Source: Martinezella rhizogenes (GTDB lineage: Bacteria; Pseudomonadota; Alphaproteobacteria; Rhizobiales; Rhizobiaceae). From it: a stretch of DNA of 64,000 bases. Shown here piece after piece: positions 27,436-36,342 of the stretch (its first letter is position 1; each line of letters starts with the position of its first letter). The position numbers were made by a program, and so were the translations under genes. The DNA is taken from assembly GCF_027460065.1 (NCBI RefSeq), contig NZ_JAPYZZ010000008.1, forward strand, positions 62,001 through 126,000, given 5' to 3'. The notes below the pieces were generated by a model. The model worked only from the letters and a program-made list of their open reading frames with translations, did no database searches and was not told the DNA's origin.

Positions 27436-27510
27436 GCGGGTGTAGCTCAGGGGTAGAGCACAACCTTGCCAAGGTTGGGGTCGAGGGTTCAAATCCCTTC
27501 GCCCGCTCCA
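27436..27510 (+). tRNA. tRNA-Gly (GCC)
   Basis: 75 nt including the encoded CCA. Acceptor GCGGGTG / CGCCCGC, D-arm GCTC AGGGGTA GAGC, anticodon stem-loop CAACC TTGCCAA GGTTG with anticodon GCC, and T-arm GAGGG TTCAAAT CCCTT. All cloverleaf stems can be paired by eye. Confidence 0.97.
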
Positions 27511-27742
27511 AATTTTCCCAGGAAAATCGATATTTAGACAGTATTCCGTCCAGATAACGGGATTTTTGTCGCCGTTTCGGCTTGCGATCGGCGCTCTCAT
27601 TCCACGCTGCCGAAGACCGTGTCCTCACCCATCTCGATATCGACATATACGGCCTGTGTACAGCGCGGCACGGTTGACTGAACGTCCCGCAAGGCGGAGG
27701 TTGTTCCTTACGGAAATATGGACCTCGTATGGGAGACACAGG

Positions 27743-28435
27743 ATGTCAAATATCGAAACAGTCCCTGCTTCTACGGAGATGACGGCGAACCCTACGATAA
27801 CCGTTTTCGAGCGCTCTCCCGATGGCGGCCGTGGTCTCGCGCGCGATATGCCGGTGCGGTGGGCGCTGGAGGAAGTGGGCCAGCCCTATCATGTCCGGTG
27901 CCTGTCGTTCAAAGCGATGAAGGAAGCTTCGCACTTCGCTTACCAGCCTTTCGGCCAGATACCCTCCTATGAGCAGGGTGACCTCGTTCTGTTCGAGTCG
28001 GGCGCGATTGTACTCTACATCGCGCAACATCATAGCGGCCTGCTGCCGGAGGACCCGCTGCGACGAGCCCGGACCATTGCCTGGATGTTTGCTGCATTGA
28101 ACACGATCGAACCACCCGTCCTCAATTTCTCCACCGTCTGGCTCTTCGAGCGCGATGAACCCTGGCACGAAGCCCGACTTGCCCGAGTGAAGGAACAACT
28201 CCTGAAACGCCTTGACGAGTTATCCGCATGGTTTGGCGACAGCGAATGGCTTGAGGGTTCTTTCAGTGCCGCAGATATTCTGATGATCTGCGTATTACGT
28301 CGGCTGGAATCATCACGCATATTGAAAGACTACCGGAACCTTTTGGCCTATGTTGACCGAGGCAAGGTCCGTCCGGCGTTCCAGCGGGCCTATGACGCCC
28401 AATTGGCAGTATTCACGGCGGCACCAAAGAACTGA
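27743..28435 (+). CDS. Glutathione S-transferase family protein
   Basis: 230 aa from ATG 27743 (GGGAG about 8 bases upstream); the frame extends to 27566 but that part overlaps non-coding sequence after tRNA-Gly. N-terminal thioredoxin-like half: ARDMPVRWALEEVGQPYHVR, then FGQIPSYEQGDLVLFESGAI with the conserved cis-Pro and Glu-Ser that bind glutathione. C-terminal helical half: FSAADILMICVLRRLE with the family N-capping Ser-x-x-Asp. Substrate unknown. The gene is alone on the + strand between two tRNA genes. Confidence 0.92.
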   Translation: MSNIETVPASTEMTANPTITVFERSPDGGRGLARDMPVRWALEEVGQPYHVRCLSFKAMKEASHFAYQPFGQIPSYEQGDLVLFESGAIVLYIAQHHSGLLPEDPLRRARTIAWMFAALNTIEPPVLNFSTVWLFERDEPWHEARLARVKEQLLKRLDELSAWFGDSEWLEGSFSAADILMICVLRRLESSRILKDYRNLLAYVDRGKVRPAFQRAYDAQLAVFTAAPKN

Positions 28436-28571
28436 CCCCGGCGCGACCCTATTCCTGATCCAAAATCAGCCAAAGGCGGCAATGCATCACAAGAATATGT
28501 TCGCCATGATCTTGCCATATTTCATTTCATGTGCTTTTGTGCAGCCGCCCTTGTGGGAGGGGGTAAAGGTT

Positions 28572-28617
28572 GAGACCCGCTGGCTGTGTTTAACAGTAAG
28601 CGGGTTTCCCTTTTTTT
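28572..28617 (+). terminator. Rho-independent terminator 137 nt downstream of the GST gene
   Basis: Stem GAGACCCGCT / AGCGGGTTTC (one mismatch) with a 17-nt loop, then CC and seven T. It could end the GST transcript, but the distance leaves room for a separate small RNA between 28436 and 28617. The rest of that gap shows no ORF. Confidence 0.7.
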
Positions 28618-28724
28618 GGACGGCACTCAGATAAAGCGCAGGAGATACACGTCAGCCATCGTTGCGCGATGGGATGTGCAAGCGTTAAGCTATCCGCAGA
28701 TTTGATATGTAATTATGTGAGAAA

Positions 28725-28801
28725 TGGTAGCGGGAGAGGGACTTGAACCCCCGACACGCGGATTATGATTCCGCTGCTCTAACCACCTGAGCTACCCCGC
28801 C
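28725..28801 (-). tRNA. tRNA-Met (CAT anticodon)
   Basis: 77 nt including CCA. Read on the - strand it begins GGCGGGGTAGCTCAGGTGG and has the anticodon stem-loop GCGGA ATCATAA TCCGC with anticodon CAT. G1 pairs with C72, so it is not the initiator type. An elongator Met tRNA is most likely; an Ile tRNA with a lysidine-modified CAT anticodon cannot be excluded by eye. Confidence 0.93.
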
Positions 28802-28937
28802 ACAGGGGAAACGTGACAGTCATGTGACTGGCTCGCTCCATCAGGATGAGCGGCTTATAAGGTGCCGCTCCCCAAAGTGTCAAGCGCAAGATGCGCAAAA
28901 AATTCGCTTTCCACCTCGCGGCAAAAAGCGAACTGTT

Positions 28938-30146
28938 TCAGGCCGCAACCGGCTTTTCCAGAAGTGCCTTCAGCAAAGTCTCGGCTTCCACCGAGCGTTC
29001 CGAACGTTCGATGAAACCACCACCGTAAACGCGGGCATCCGCGCCCGGCGCTGAATAGAGCACACAGGCCTGGCCCGGGGCGACGCCGGCTTCGCCGGTC
29101 ATCAGATCCACATAGATGCCGTTTTCGTCGGCATGCAGCACCGCTTCGGTTGGTGGGCGCGTGGAGCGCACTTTGGCGAAGCAGGCAAAACCCCGCCCGG
29201 CGTCGACAGCCAGTTCGCCGTCACCCAGCCAGTTCATGTCACGAAGATAGACGCGGCGGGTTTCCAGCGCTTCACGCGGGCCGACAATGACACGGCGGCC
29301 ACGCGCATCGAGATGCACGACGTAGAGAGGCTCCCCGGTGGCAACACCGATGCCACGACGCTGGCCGATCGTATAATGCACGATGCCAACGTGGCGGCCG
29401 AGCACACGGCCATCCAGATGGACGATATCGCCGGCCAGAGCCGCATTCGGCTTCAGCTTGTTGATGATATCGGTATATTTGCCCTGCGGCACGAAACAGA
29501 TGTCCTGGCTGTCGGCCTTCTTGGCCACCACAAGCCCCATCTCTTCCGCCAGCGCCCGGGTTTCGGCCTTGGAGAGGCCGCCGAGCGGAAACCGCAGGTA
29601 ATCGATCTGCTCCTGCGTGGTGGCAAACAGGAACCAGCTCTGGTCACGATCGCTGTCGATCGGGCGGTAAAGCGCACGCCGTCCCGGCTGACCGGAAGCG
29701 GGATTGGGGCGCGAGCGGATATAATGGCCGGTCGCCAGCGCATCGGCACCCAGTTCCTGCGCGGTGGCAAGCAGATCGGCAAATTTTACCGTCTGGTTGC
29801 AGGCGACACAGGGGATAGGCGTTTCGCCCATCGCGTAGGCTTCGGCAAAGGGATTGATGACGGTTTCTCGAAAACGCGCCTCGTAGTCGAGCACATAATG
29901 CGGAATGCCCAGCGTTTCGCAGACCCGGCGCGCATCATCGATATCCTGACCGGCGCAACAGGAGCCGGCGCGGTGAACGGCGGCGCCATGATCGTAAAGC
30001 TGAAGCGTAATGCCGAGGACATCATAGCCCTCGCGCTTGAGGATACCGGCCACCACCGAAGAATCGACGCCACCGGACATGGCGACAACGATCCGGGTAT
30101 CTTCCGGCCTCTTGTCAAAATCGAGCGTATTCACGTTTTTTCCCAT
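28938..30146 (-). CDS. mnmA: tRNA-specific 2-thiouridylase MnmA
   Basis: 402 aa. The PP-loop ATP-binding motif [13 protein letters not shown] is near residue 23. The two catalytic cysteines are seen in [13 protein letters not shown] and [13 protein letters not shown]. The family signature [17 protein letters not shown] is present. The enzyme makes 2-thiouridine at position 34 of tRNAs for Lys, Glu and Gln. An alphaproteobacterial-type N-terminal extension of about 20 residues ([11 protein letters not shown]) precedes the PP-loop. It is a single gene, 136 nt beyond the tRNA-Met gene on the same strand. Confidence 0.97.
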   Translation of the reverse strand: MGKNVNTLDFDKRPEDTRIVVAMSGGVDSSVVAGILKREGYDVLGITLQLYDHGAAVHRAGSCCAGQDIDDARRVCETLGIPHYVLDYEARFRETVINPFAEAYAMGETPIPCVACNQTVKFADLLATAQELGADALATGHYIRSRPNPASGQPGRRALYRPIDSDRDQSWFLFATTQEQIDYLRFPLGGLSKAETRALAEEMGLVVAKKADSQDICFVPQGKYTDIINKLKPNAALAGDIVHLDGRVLGRHVGIVHYTIGQRRGIGVATGEPLYVVHLDARGRRVIVGPREALETRRVYLRDMNWLGDGELAVDAGRGFACFAKVRSTRPPTEAVLHADENGIYVDLMTGEAGVAPGQACVLYSAPGADARVYGGGFIERSERSVEAETLLKALLEKPVAA

Positions 30147-30287
30147 CGTCAGTCATAACGGGGGTAAAGGCCCCGCCGCCTGTCGGTCATCCGCTAAGGG
30201 GAAACTGGCCATCAATTGAGCCGTCTTGCCTCACTATCCTGCGGATTTAAGGGCTGCATATAGAAAGGAATGGCCGCGCACGCAAGT

Positions 30288-30309
30288 ACGGGGCGGAAAA
30301 CCGCCCCGT
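30288..30309 (-). terminator. Strong GC hairpin downstream of opgC
   Basis: Perfect palindrome ACGGGGCGG-AAAA-CCGCCCCGT, 31 nt after the opgC stop. It has no T-run on the - strand, so it is either an imperfect terminator or an RNA 3'-end stabiliser. Confidence 0.5.
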
Positions 30310-30340
30310 AAAGCCATCAGATTCCGATGACGGCAGGTAT

Positions 30341-31531
30341 TTATGCGCCGGCGGTCTTCTGGCCACTGGTGCCAAACCACTTGTCACGCTCCCGCCACAG
30401 GGCGGGCAAGGCCAACAGTCCGATAGCCGTAAAGGCAATCAGCGTCTTGTTCAGCTGCGAAAGCTCCGCCGTGCGGCCATCCAGATAATAGACGCCGTAG
30501 ACGATCGCCACGTGCCAGACATAGACCTGCAGCGAATGGCGGCCGAGCAACTGCAGGAACTTCAGCGACAGCACCCAGATCACACCTTCGGCAATGGAAC
30601 GCACCAGCGGACGGTGGTGATATGGACCCGCAATCACCAGCCAGGTGAGGCCGACGCCCACAGCCAGGAAGTTGATGAGGTAGACCGGACCGAAATCGGC
30701 GCGGATTTCCATGGTGGAGAATTTGCCCATCATGAATTCCGGCATCAGGCCCCAGGCGGTGGCGATGCGCAGCGGCATGAAGAACAGGCAGATGAGAAGC
30801 GCCGCCTTCGGCAGCCACGTATGCTCCGGCGAGAAAATCTTCTTCCACGGAATGCGGTTCTGTGCTGTCATCGCGCCCATCACCAGCGCCGAATAGAACA
30901 CAAGCTGCCAGCCAAGCAGGTTGAAGCTGACACGGATGCCCTGCTCGTCCGCACCCTTGACTAGTTCGTTGAGCGGCGTGGTGACGATCTGCTGAAGACC
31001 AAGCTGACCGGCCATCCAGACCAGCAGGGAGCCGGCCATGACATAAGCCCACTTGCCATCAAGGCAGAGCTTAACAAGAACAGGCGCAAACAGCATGTAG
31101 ACGATATATTGCGGCAGAATATCCATGAAGGTCGGCTGGAAGAGGAATGTCGCAATGGCCGCCAGACGCAGCGGATCGTCAAAAGACGTCATGCCAAGCC
31201 AGTTGTACCAGATGTAAGGCGCATGCGGGATGACCATGCGGAAGAACAGCACGGCGATGACAAGGCCCATCGCATAACGATAGAGCTCCATCGCCCGGTT
31301 CCAGATCATCTGCTTGCCGGCATCGTATCCGTATTTCATCATCTTGCGCGCATAAACCATGCCAATCAGCAGACCGGACAGGAACACGAAGCCTTGCGCA
31401 TCCTCTACAAATGCAAACTGCCGGTGATTGATTTCCACCAGCCAGAAGCCGCCGGCAAACACCAGATGGTTGATCAGCATGAAGACGAGGAAGTAACCAC
31501 GCATCCCGTCGATCAGGTCAAAGCGTTTCAT
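30341..31531 (-). CDS. opgC: OpgC-domain membrane protein (probable periplasmic glucan succinyltransferase)
   Basis: 396 aa from ATG 31531 (GGAGAG eight bases upstream). The frame is open to 31882 but the extension does not look like protein. About ten hydrophobic helices. Family hallmarks are RFDLIDGMRGYFLVFMLINH at the start and DAQGFVFLSGLLIGMVYARK about 50 residues later. OpgC proteins transfer succinyl groups to osmoregulated periplasmic glucans; in rhizobia the targets are cyclic beta-glucans. The assignment is by family only. Monocistronic. Confidence 0.85.
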   Translation of the reverse strand: MKRFDLIDGMRGYFLVFMLINHLVFAGGFWLVEINHRQFAFVEDAQGFVFLSGLLIGMVYARKMMKYGYDAGKQMIWNRAMELYRYAMGLVIAVLFFRMVIPHAPYIWYNWLGMTSFDDPLRLAAIATFLFQPTFMDILPQYIVYMLFAPVLVKLCLDGKWAYVMAGSLLVWMAGQLGLQQIVTTPLNELVKGADEQGIRVSFNLLGWQLVFYSALVMGAMTAQNRIPWKKIFSPEHTWLPKAALLICLFFMPLRIATAWGLMPEFMMGKFSTMEIRADFGPVYLINFLAVGVGLTWLVIAGPYHHRPLVRSIAEGVIWVLSLKFLQLLGRHSLQVYVWHVAIVYGVYYLDGRTAELSQLNKTLIAFTAIGLLALPALWRERDKWFGTSGQKTAGA

Positions 31532-31902
31532 ATCGATAGCTCTCCGTTCTCGCGGACCGTGCATTGCCCGGCCACCCAGCCCGGCCTGCGAGGCGCCGGG
31601 AATTGGATTGTCAACGCTGTTTTGCGGCTGAGGTTCCCTTTCCAGAGCGGTTTGGAACCGAAGCGAAAAGTCACATTGACGTGTACGATCCGTGGTTAGG
31701 ACGCCTGGACTGAATGACAGATGAATGAAAAAAGGCGACTCCGTGGAACGAAGCAGCCATGCGCGGTTGATATGCCTCGGCTTTGAGGGTGTAAAGCCTT
31801 GCATAGCAATGCGAAGCAAAAAATTGCGGCAGACAGATGCCGAGATGTCGTCGGTAAAATTTTGCCGTCCTTTTTCGCCCATTCGAGACGGTAATCCGGG
31901 CG

Positions 31903-31941
31903 GAAATAAAAGAAGCCCGGAGCTATCAAGATCCGGGCCTT
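31903..31941 (-). terminator. Rho-independent terminator of the Tim44-like gene
   Basis: Stem GCCCGGA / TCCGGGC with T-rich sequence (CTTCTTTTATTT) on the - strand after it, 29 nt beyond the stop of the gene at 31970. Confidence 0.7.
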
Positions 31942-31969
31942 ATATTTTTAAAAGGGCGACGACGATTTC

Positions 31970-33046
31970 TTAGGCGGCGGCCTGAATGGCGGCGACCTGC
32001 CAGTTGTCGTTGCCGGGGCGGCGCACGAAGGTCCACATTTCCACCGCTTCGGACGGATGCTGCTCGTCGCCCTCGATCACCTTGCCGGAGGTGCGGTCGC
32101 GCATCACGTCGATGGCGGAGTAGCGCATGGCCACCGTCGCATAATCCTGTCCCTCTTCGTGCCAGGCTTCGGCAACATCACCCTGCAGCAGCGTCACGTC
32201 GCGCACGTCGTTTTTCACGCCGCTGGTGGCATTGTCGCTCAGTTCTTCGGCCAGATAGGACATCGCTTCCGGCGTCGTCAGCTTGCGCAATGTGCCGTAA
32301 TCCTCGGCACCATAAGCCGACTGAACGTCTTGCAGCATCTTCTGGAAGGTTTCGAGGTCACTCTGGGTAATGCCGATTTCATCGCCTTCCGACACGGCAT
32401 TGGCATGCGGCACCGGTTTGGCGGTGGCGGCAGTCGCGGCGGCTGTACCGCCCGCGGCACCGGCAAGCGCACCGATTTTCGGAATCTTGAACGAGGATGC
32501 TGAAGGACCCGCCTGCGAACCGCCATTATAGGAGGAACCGGAATGATCCGTGCGCTGCGATCCACCAGCAGAACCATAGGCCGGCTGGCCCTGACGGCGC
32601 GAGGCGAAGAAACGCATGGCGAGCATGACCAGACCGCCGATAAGCAGTACCTGCAGCAGCATGCCGAAGAAACCGGCCATGCCGCCAAAACCACCGCCCA
32701 TCAGCATACCGAACAGACCGCCCATCAACAGGCCGCCCATCAGACCACCCATCATGCCGCCGAACAGGCCGCGGCTCTGCTGCGGCGCCTGCGCGCCCGG
32801 GCGTGCGGGCTGGGCTGCACTCGGCGCTGCCTGATTGGTGTTCGGCGTCATGCTGCGGTTGATCGGGGCCGTCTGGCCGGGTGCCGTGCTGGTCGAAGGC
32901 GGAGCGGAATAGGTCCGCGTACCACGGCTGCCGAAACCGCCACTGGCGCGGCGCGCCTCTGCCATGTCAACCGCCACGAAAGACACCGCGATACCAAGCG
33001 CGGCGACTGCGAACAAACCCTTGAAGCGCCGAAAGGCAGCAAACAT
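31970..33046 (-). CDS. Tim44-like domain membrane protein
   Basis: 358 aa from ATG 33046 (AGGAG six bases upstream). Signal/anchor LFAVAALGIAVSFVAVDMAEA, then a Pro/Ala/Thr-rich linker (residues 35-95) and a Gly/Met-rich hydrophobic stretch with repeated GGLMGGLLMGGLFGML pattern ending in LLQVLLIGGLVMLAMRFF. A C-terminal Tim44-like domain follows (FQKMLQDVQSAYGAEDYGTL, LAEELSDNATSGVKND, VEMWTFVRRPGNDNWQVAAI). The family resembles the mitochondrial import motor subunit and mitoribosomal mL45. The bacterial role is not established. Confidence 0.88.
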   Translation of the reverse strand: MFAAFRRFKGLFAVAALGIAVSFVAVDMAEARRASGGFGSRGTRTYSAPPSTSTAPGQTAPINRSMTPNTNQAAPSAAQPARPGAQAPQQSRGLFGGMMGGLMGGLLMGGLFGMLMGGGFGGMAGFFGMLLQVLLIGGLVMLAMRFFASRRQGQPAYGSAGGSQRTDHSGSSYNGGSQAGPSASSFKIPKIGALAGAAGGTAAATAATAKPVPHANAVSEGDEIGITQSDLETFQKMLQDVQSAYGAEDYGTLRKLTTPEAMSYLAEELSDNATSGVKNDVRDVTLLQGDVAEAWHEEGQDYATVAMRYSAIDVMRDRTSGKVIEGDEQHPSEAVEMWTFVRRPGNDNWQVAAIQAAA

Positions 33047-33200
33047 CACTATCTCCTGTTGGCCGCCCTCCCATGAGCAGCATCTCAGCAGGCCATATAG
33101 CAACTCATGATCATCATTTTTAGACCACCCGGCTTAAATTTTTTGTGATATGCAACCAAAACGCGAAGCAGACGCATATTGCCGGAAAAACGATGGCTGG

Positions 33201-33240
33201 AAAAACGAAAAACCCGGCACAGGGTTTCCCCTGCACCGGG
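33201..33240 (-). terminator. Rho-independent terminator of serA
   Basis: Stem CCCGGCACAGGG / CCCTGCACCGGG with two internal mismatches and a short TTTC loop. On the - strand it is followed by a TTTTTCGTTTTTCC tract. It lies 31 nt past the serA stop. Confidence 0.8.
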
Positions 33241-33271
33241 CCTTATTGTCCCCTTGGGAGGAACGATAAGA

Positions 33272-34867
33272 TCAGTCGACGTTGAACGTCAGCGGCTTGA
33301 CCTGGCGGATTGCCGGGTTGGCGCGCAGCTTGTCCAGCACCTCTTCGGAAACCGGGCCATCGACGTAAAGCAGCGCAATCGCATCGCCGGCTTCCTTTTC
33401 ACGGCCGAGTTGGAAGTTGGCGATGTTGACGCCAGCCTCGCCGAGCGTGGTGCCCATGAAACCGATCATGCCGGGAACGTCGGTATTGGTGATGTAGATC
33501 ATATGCGATCCGACATCAGCATCCATGTTGATGTTCTTGATCTGGATGAAGCGCGGCTTGCCATCCGAGAACACCGTGCCGGCAACCGAACGAATCTGGT
33601 TTTCCGTCTTGACCGTCAGCTTGATGTAACCGTCATAAACGCCGGTCTTGTCGCGCTTGACTTCGGAGAGGATGATACCCTTTTCCTTGATCATGACAGG
33701 GGCCGAAACCATGTTCACATCCGCAACCTGGCTGCGGATGAGGCCGGCCAGCAATGCACTGGTCAATGCCTTCGTGTTCATGTTGGCGGTTGCGCCATCA
33801 TAAAGGATTTCGATTTCCTTGGTGGCGCTTTCCTGCACCTGGCCGACAAAGGAGCCGAGGACATCCGCCAGACGGATGAAAGGCTTCAGGCGCGGCGCTT
33901 CTTCCGCGGTGATCGACGGCATGTTGATGGCGTTGGAAACGGCACCCTTGACGAGATAATCCGACATCTGTTCGGCAACCTGCAGGGCAACATTTTCCTG
34001 CGCTTCCGTAGTCGACGCGCCAAGATGCGGCGTGCAGACGACGTTGGGCAGGCCAAAGAGCGGGCTCTCGGTGGCGGGCTCGACCTCGAACACGTCGAAA
34101 CCGGCGCCGGCGACATGGCCGGACTTGATGGCTTCGGCAAGGGCTGCTTCATCCACCAGACCGCCACGGGCGCAGTTGACGATACGCACGCCCTTCTTGG
34201 TCTTGGCAAGGTTTTCAGCGTTGAGAATGCCACGCGTCTTGTCGGTCATCGGCACGTGCAGGGTGATGAAATCGGCCTGCGCCAGAAGCTCGTCCAACTC
34301 AACCTTGGTTACGCCCATTTCCTGCGCGCGCTCCGGCGAGAGGAAGGGGTCATAAGCGAGAACATGCATCTTGAGGCCAAGAGCGCGCGAGCAGACGATG
34401 CCGCCGATGTTACCCGCACCGATGACGCCGAGCGTCTTGCCGGTGATTTCGACACCCATGAATTTCGATTTTTCCCACTTGCCGGCCTGCGTGGAGCTAT
34501 CGGCGGCCGGAAGCTGGCGCGCGACGGCAAACATCAGCGCAATCGCATGTTCGGCCGTGGTGATGGAGTTGCCGAACGGCGTGTTCATGACGATGATACC
34601 GCGGCGCGAGGCTGCCGGAATATCGACATTGTCGACGCCGATGCCGGCGCGGCCGATGACCTTGAGGTTGGTCGCAGCCTCGATCAGCTTTTCGGTTGCC
34701 TTGGTGGCGGAGCGAATGGCCAGACCATCATAATTGCCGATGATTTCGGCAAGCTTGTCCTTGTCCTTGCCGAGCTTCGGCTGGAAATCGACTTCGACGC
34801 CACGATCACGAAAAATCTGGACGGCGGTTTCCGACAGTTCGTCGGATACGAGTACGCGAGGTGCCAT
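33272..34867 (-). CDS. serA: D-3-phosphoglycerate dehydrogenase
   Basis: 531 aa, the long type-I form. Substrate/NAD domains: GRAGIGVDNVDIPAASRRGI, nucleotide fold GVIGAGNIGGIVCSRA, catalytic histidine in VVCTPHLGAST. An intervening ASB domain (about 320-450) and a C-terminal ACT domain (TDVPGMIGFMGTTLGEAGVN) for serine feedback complete it. It oxidises 3-phosphoglycerate to phosphohydroxypyruvate, the first step of serine synthesis. The next enzyme of the path, serC, is directly upstream, 85 nt away, on the same strand. Confidence 0.98.
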   Translation of the reverse strand: MAPRVLVSDELSETAVQIFRDRGVEVDFQPKLGKDKDKLAEIIGNYDGLAIRSATKATEKLIEAATNLKVIGRAGIGVDNVDIPAASRRGIIVMNTPFGNSITTAEHAIALMFAVARQLPAADSSTQAGKWEKSKFMGVEITGKTLGVIGAGNIGGIVCSRALGLKMHVLAYDPFLSPERAQEMGVTKVELDELLAQADFITLHVPMTDKTRGILNAENLAKTKKGVRIVNCARGGLVDEAALAEAIKSGHVAGAGFDVFEVEPATESPLFGLPNVVCTPHLGASTTEAQENVALQVAEQMSDYLVKGAVSNAINMPSITAEEAPRLKPFIRLADVLGSFVGQVQESATKEIEILYDGATANMNTKALTSALLAGLIRSQVADVNMVSAPVMIKEKGIILSEVKRDKTGVYDGYIKLTVKTENQIRSVAGTVFSDGKPRFIQIKNINMDADVGSHMIYITNTDVPGMIGFMGTTLGEAGVNIANFQLGREKEAGDAIALLYVDGPVSEEVLDKLRANPAIRQVKPLTFNVD

Positions 34868-34920
34868 GGTTCACGGGCTCCTTGGAGGAAACGATTGAAA
34901 TGTGCGAATGGAGAATGTGC

Positions 34921-34942
34921 GGCCCTGCATCTGCGCAGGGCC
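34921..34942 (-). promoter_or_regulatory. Perfect hairpin in the serC-serA intercistronic gap
   Basis: GGCCCTGC-ATCTGC-GCAGGGCC, 10 nt after the serC stop and about 54 nt before the serA start. No T-run follows, so it is more likely an mRNA processing or stability element than a full terminator. The role is inferred. Confidence 0.55.
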
Positions 34943-34952
34943 GGTATCAAAA

Positions 34953-36131
34953 TCAGGCGGCAGCCTTGGAAAGTGCTGCCTTCTGCGTCTGGTAAGCCCA
35001 GGCGAGCCAGGGCATAACGGCTTCCATATCGGCCGTCTCGATGGTGGCGCCGGCCCAGATGCGCAGACCGGACGGTGCGTCACGGTAGGCGCCGATATCG
35101 AGGGCGACATTTTCCTTTTCGAGCAGGGTGACGATGCCCTTGGCGAAATCGGCCTGCGCAGCCGCGTCCAGCGTCTGTACTTCGGGATCGACGATCTTCA
35201 GGCAGACGGAGGTGTTGGAGCGGGTTTCCGGCTTGACCGCCAGGTTGGCGATCCAGTTGTTCTTCTCGATGAAGTCGTAGATGACCTTGGCATTGGCGTC
35301 AGCACGGCCGATGAGAGCCTTCAGACCACCGAGGTTCTTCGCCCACAGCAACGCATCGATATAGTCTTCAACGCAGAGCATGGACGGCGTATTGATGGTT
35401 TCACCGGTGAAGATGCCTTCGATCAGCTTGCCGCCGGAGACCATACGGAAGATTTTCGGCAGAGGCCAGGCCGGCGAATAGCTCAGCAGGCGCTCGACGG
35501 CGCGCGGCGAAAGGATGATGACGCCATGGCCGCCCTCACCGCCCAGAACCTTCTGCCAAGAGAAAGTGACGACGTCGAGTTTCGTAAAGTCCATGTCCTG
35601 AGCGAAAGCCGCCGAGGTGGCGTCGCAGATGGTCAGGCCCTTACGGTCGGCAGGAATGAAATCGGCGTTGGCAACGCGAACGCCGGAGGTCGTGCCGTTC
35701 CAGGTGAAGACCACGTCACGGTCGAAATCGACTTCGGCAAGGTTCGGCAGCAGGCCATAATCGGCCTCGAACTTGCGCACATCCTTCAGCTTCAGCTGCT
35801 TGACAACGTCGGTAACCCAGCCTGCGCCGAAGCTTTCCCAGGCCAGCATATCGACGCCACGTTCACCGAGCAGCGACCAGAGCGCCATTTCAACAGCGCC
35901 GGTGTCGGATGCGGGAACGATGCCGATGCGATAGTCGGCGGGAACGTTTAGAATTTCACGGGTGAGATCGATGGCCTGCTTCAGCTTGGCTTTACCAACC
36001 TTGGCGCGATGCGAGCGACCGAGCGGTGCATCGGAGAGAGCATCTAGCGACCAACCGGGACGCTTCGAGCAGGGACCAGAGGAAAAATGCGTATTGCCCG
36101 GACGGAGGTCCGGCTTCACTATATCTGTCAT
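34953..36131 (-). CDS. serC: Phosphoserine aminotransferase
   Basis: 392 aa, the alphaproteobacterial form of fold type I aminotransferase. The PLP lysine is in [15 protein letters not shown]. Other family positions: [12 protein letters not shown] at the start, [17 protein letters not shown] and DATSAAFA. It converts phosphohydroxypyruvate to phosphoserine. It is the first gene of the serC-serA unit, behind a structured leader (36135-36176). ATG 36131 is preceded by AAAGGG, which lies inside the second leader hairpin. Confidence 0.97.
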   Translation of the reverse strand: MTDIVKPDLRPGNTHFSSGPCSKRPGWSLDALSDAPLGRSHRAKVGKAKLKQAIDLTREILNVPADYRIGIVPASDTGAVEMALWSLLGERGVDMLAWESFGAGWVTDVVKQLKLKDVRKFEADYGLLPNLAEVDFDRDVVFTWNGTTSGVRVANADFIPADRKGLTICDATSAAFAQDMDFTKLDVVTFSWQKVLGGEGGHGVIILSPRAVERLLSYSPAWPLPKIFRMVSGGKLIEGIFTGETINTPSMLCVEDYIDALLWAKNLGGLKALIGRADANAKVIYDFIEKNNWIANLAVKPETRSNTSVCLKIVDPEVQTLDAAAQADFAKGIVTLLEKENVALDIGAYRDAPSGLRIWAGATIETADMEAVMPWLAWAYQTQKAALSKAAA

Positions 36132-36134
36132 TTG

Positions 36135-36176
36135 ACTACCCTTTCAGATAGGCGCCTCTCGTTAGGGAGAGGTGTC
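36135..36176 (-). promoter_or_regulatory. Structured serC leader RNA (serC motif-like)
   Basis: On the - strand two adjacent hairpins precede the serC ATG: ACACCTCTC-CCTAAC-GAGAGGCG, then CTATC-TGAAAG-GGTAG. The AAAGGG ribosome binding site is inside the second, four bases from the ATG. This fits the alphaproteobacterial serC RNA motif as I remember it, a candidate cis-regulatory element in serC 5' UTRs. The hairpins are seen; the family match was not computed. Confidence 0.6.
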
Positions 36177-36187
36177 CTGCCGTCGTT

Positions 36188-36215
36188 GCTATGCCTGTCA
36201 TCGACCTCAGTCAAG
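36188..36215 (-). promoter_or_regulatory. Candidate sigma-70 promoter of serC-serA
   Basis: On the - strand CTTGAC, 16 nt, then CATAGC: a perfect rhizobial -35 and a fair -10 (consensus CTATAT). Transcription would start near 36181, giving a leader of about 50 nt made almost entirely of the two serC hairpins. Confidence 0.5.
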
Positions 36216-36280
36216 CGGAATATGTCGCTACGCAGAAGAATTTTGGTCCATATGCGTCATGCGTCGCACCAGATGCCGTC

Positions 36281-36318
36281 AAACAAAACCGCCCGCACCC
36301 GGAGGATGCGGACGGTTT
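36281..36318 (-). terminator. Rho-independent terminator of the outer-membrane barrel gene
   Basis: On the - strand: AAACCGTCCGCA, a nine-base loop, TGCGGGCGGTTTT with one G-T pair. It starts 25 nt past the stop of the gene at 36343. Confidence 0.8.
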
Positions 36319-36342
36319 GAAACTAGCAGTCTGGCGTGACGT

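Noticed and set aside
31532..31882. N-terminal extension of opgC
   Set aside because: No homology-like sequence; ATG 31531 with GGAGAG starts exactly at the family N terminus.
33179..35017. 612-codon + strand ORF opposite serA
   Set aside because: serA is intact on the - strand; the antisense product has no signature and no ribosome binding site logic.
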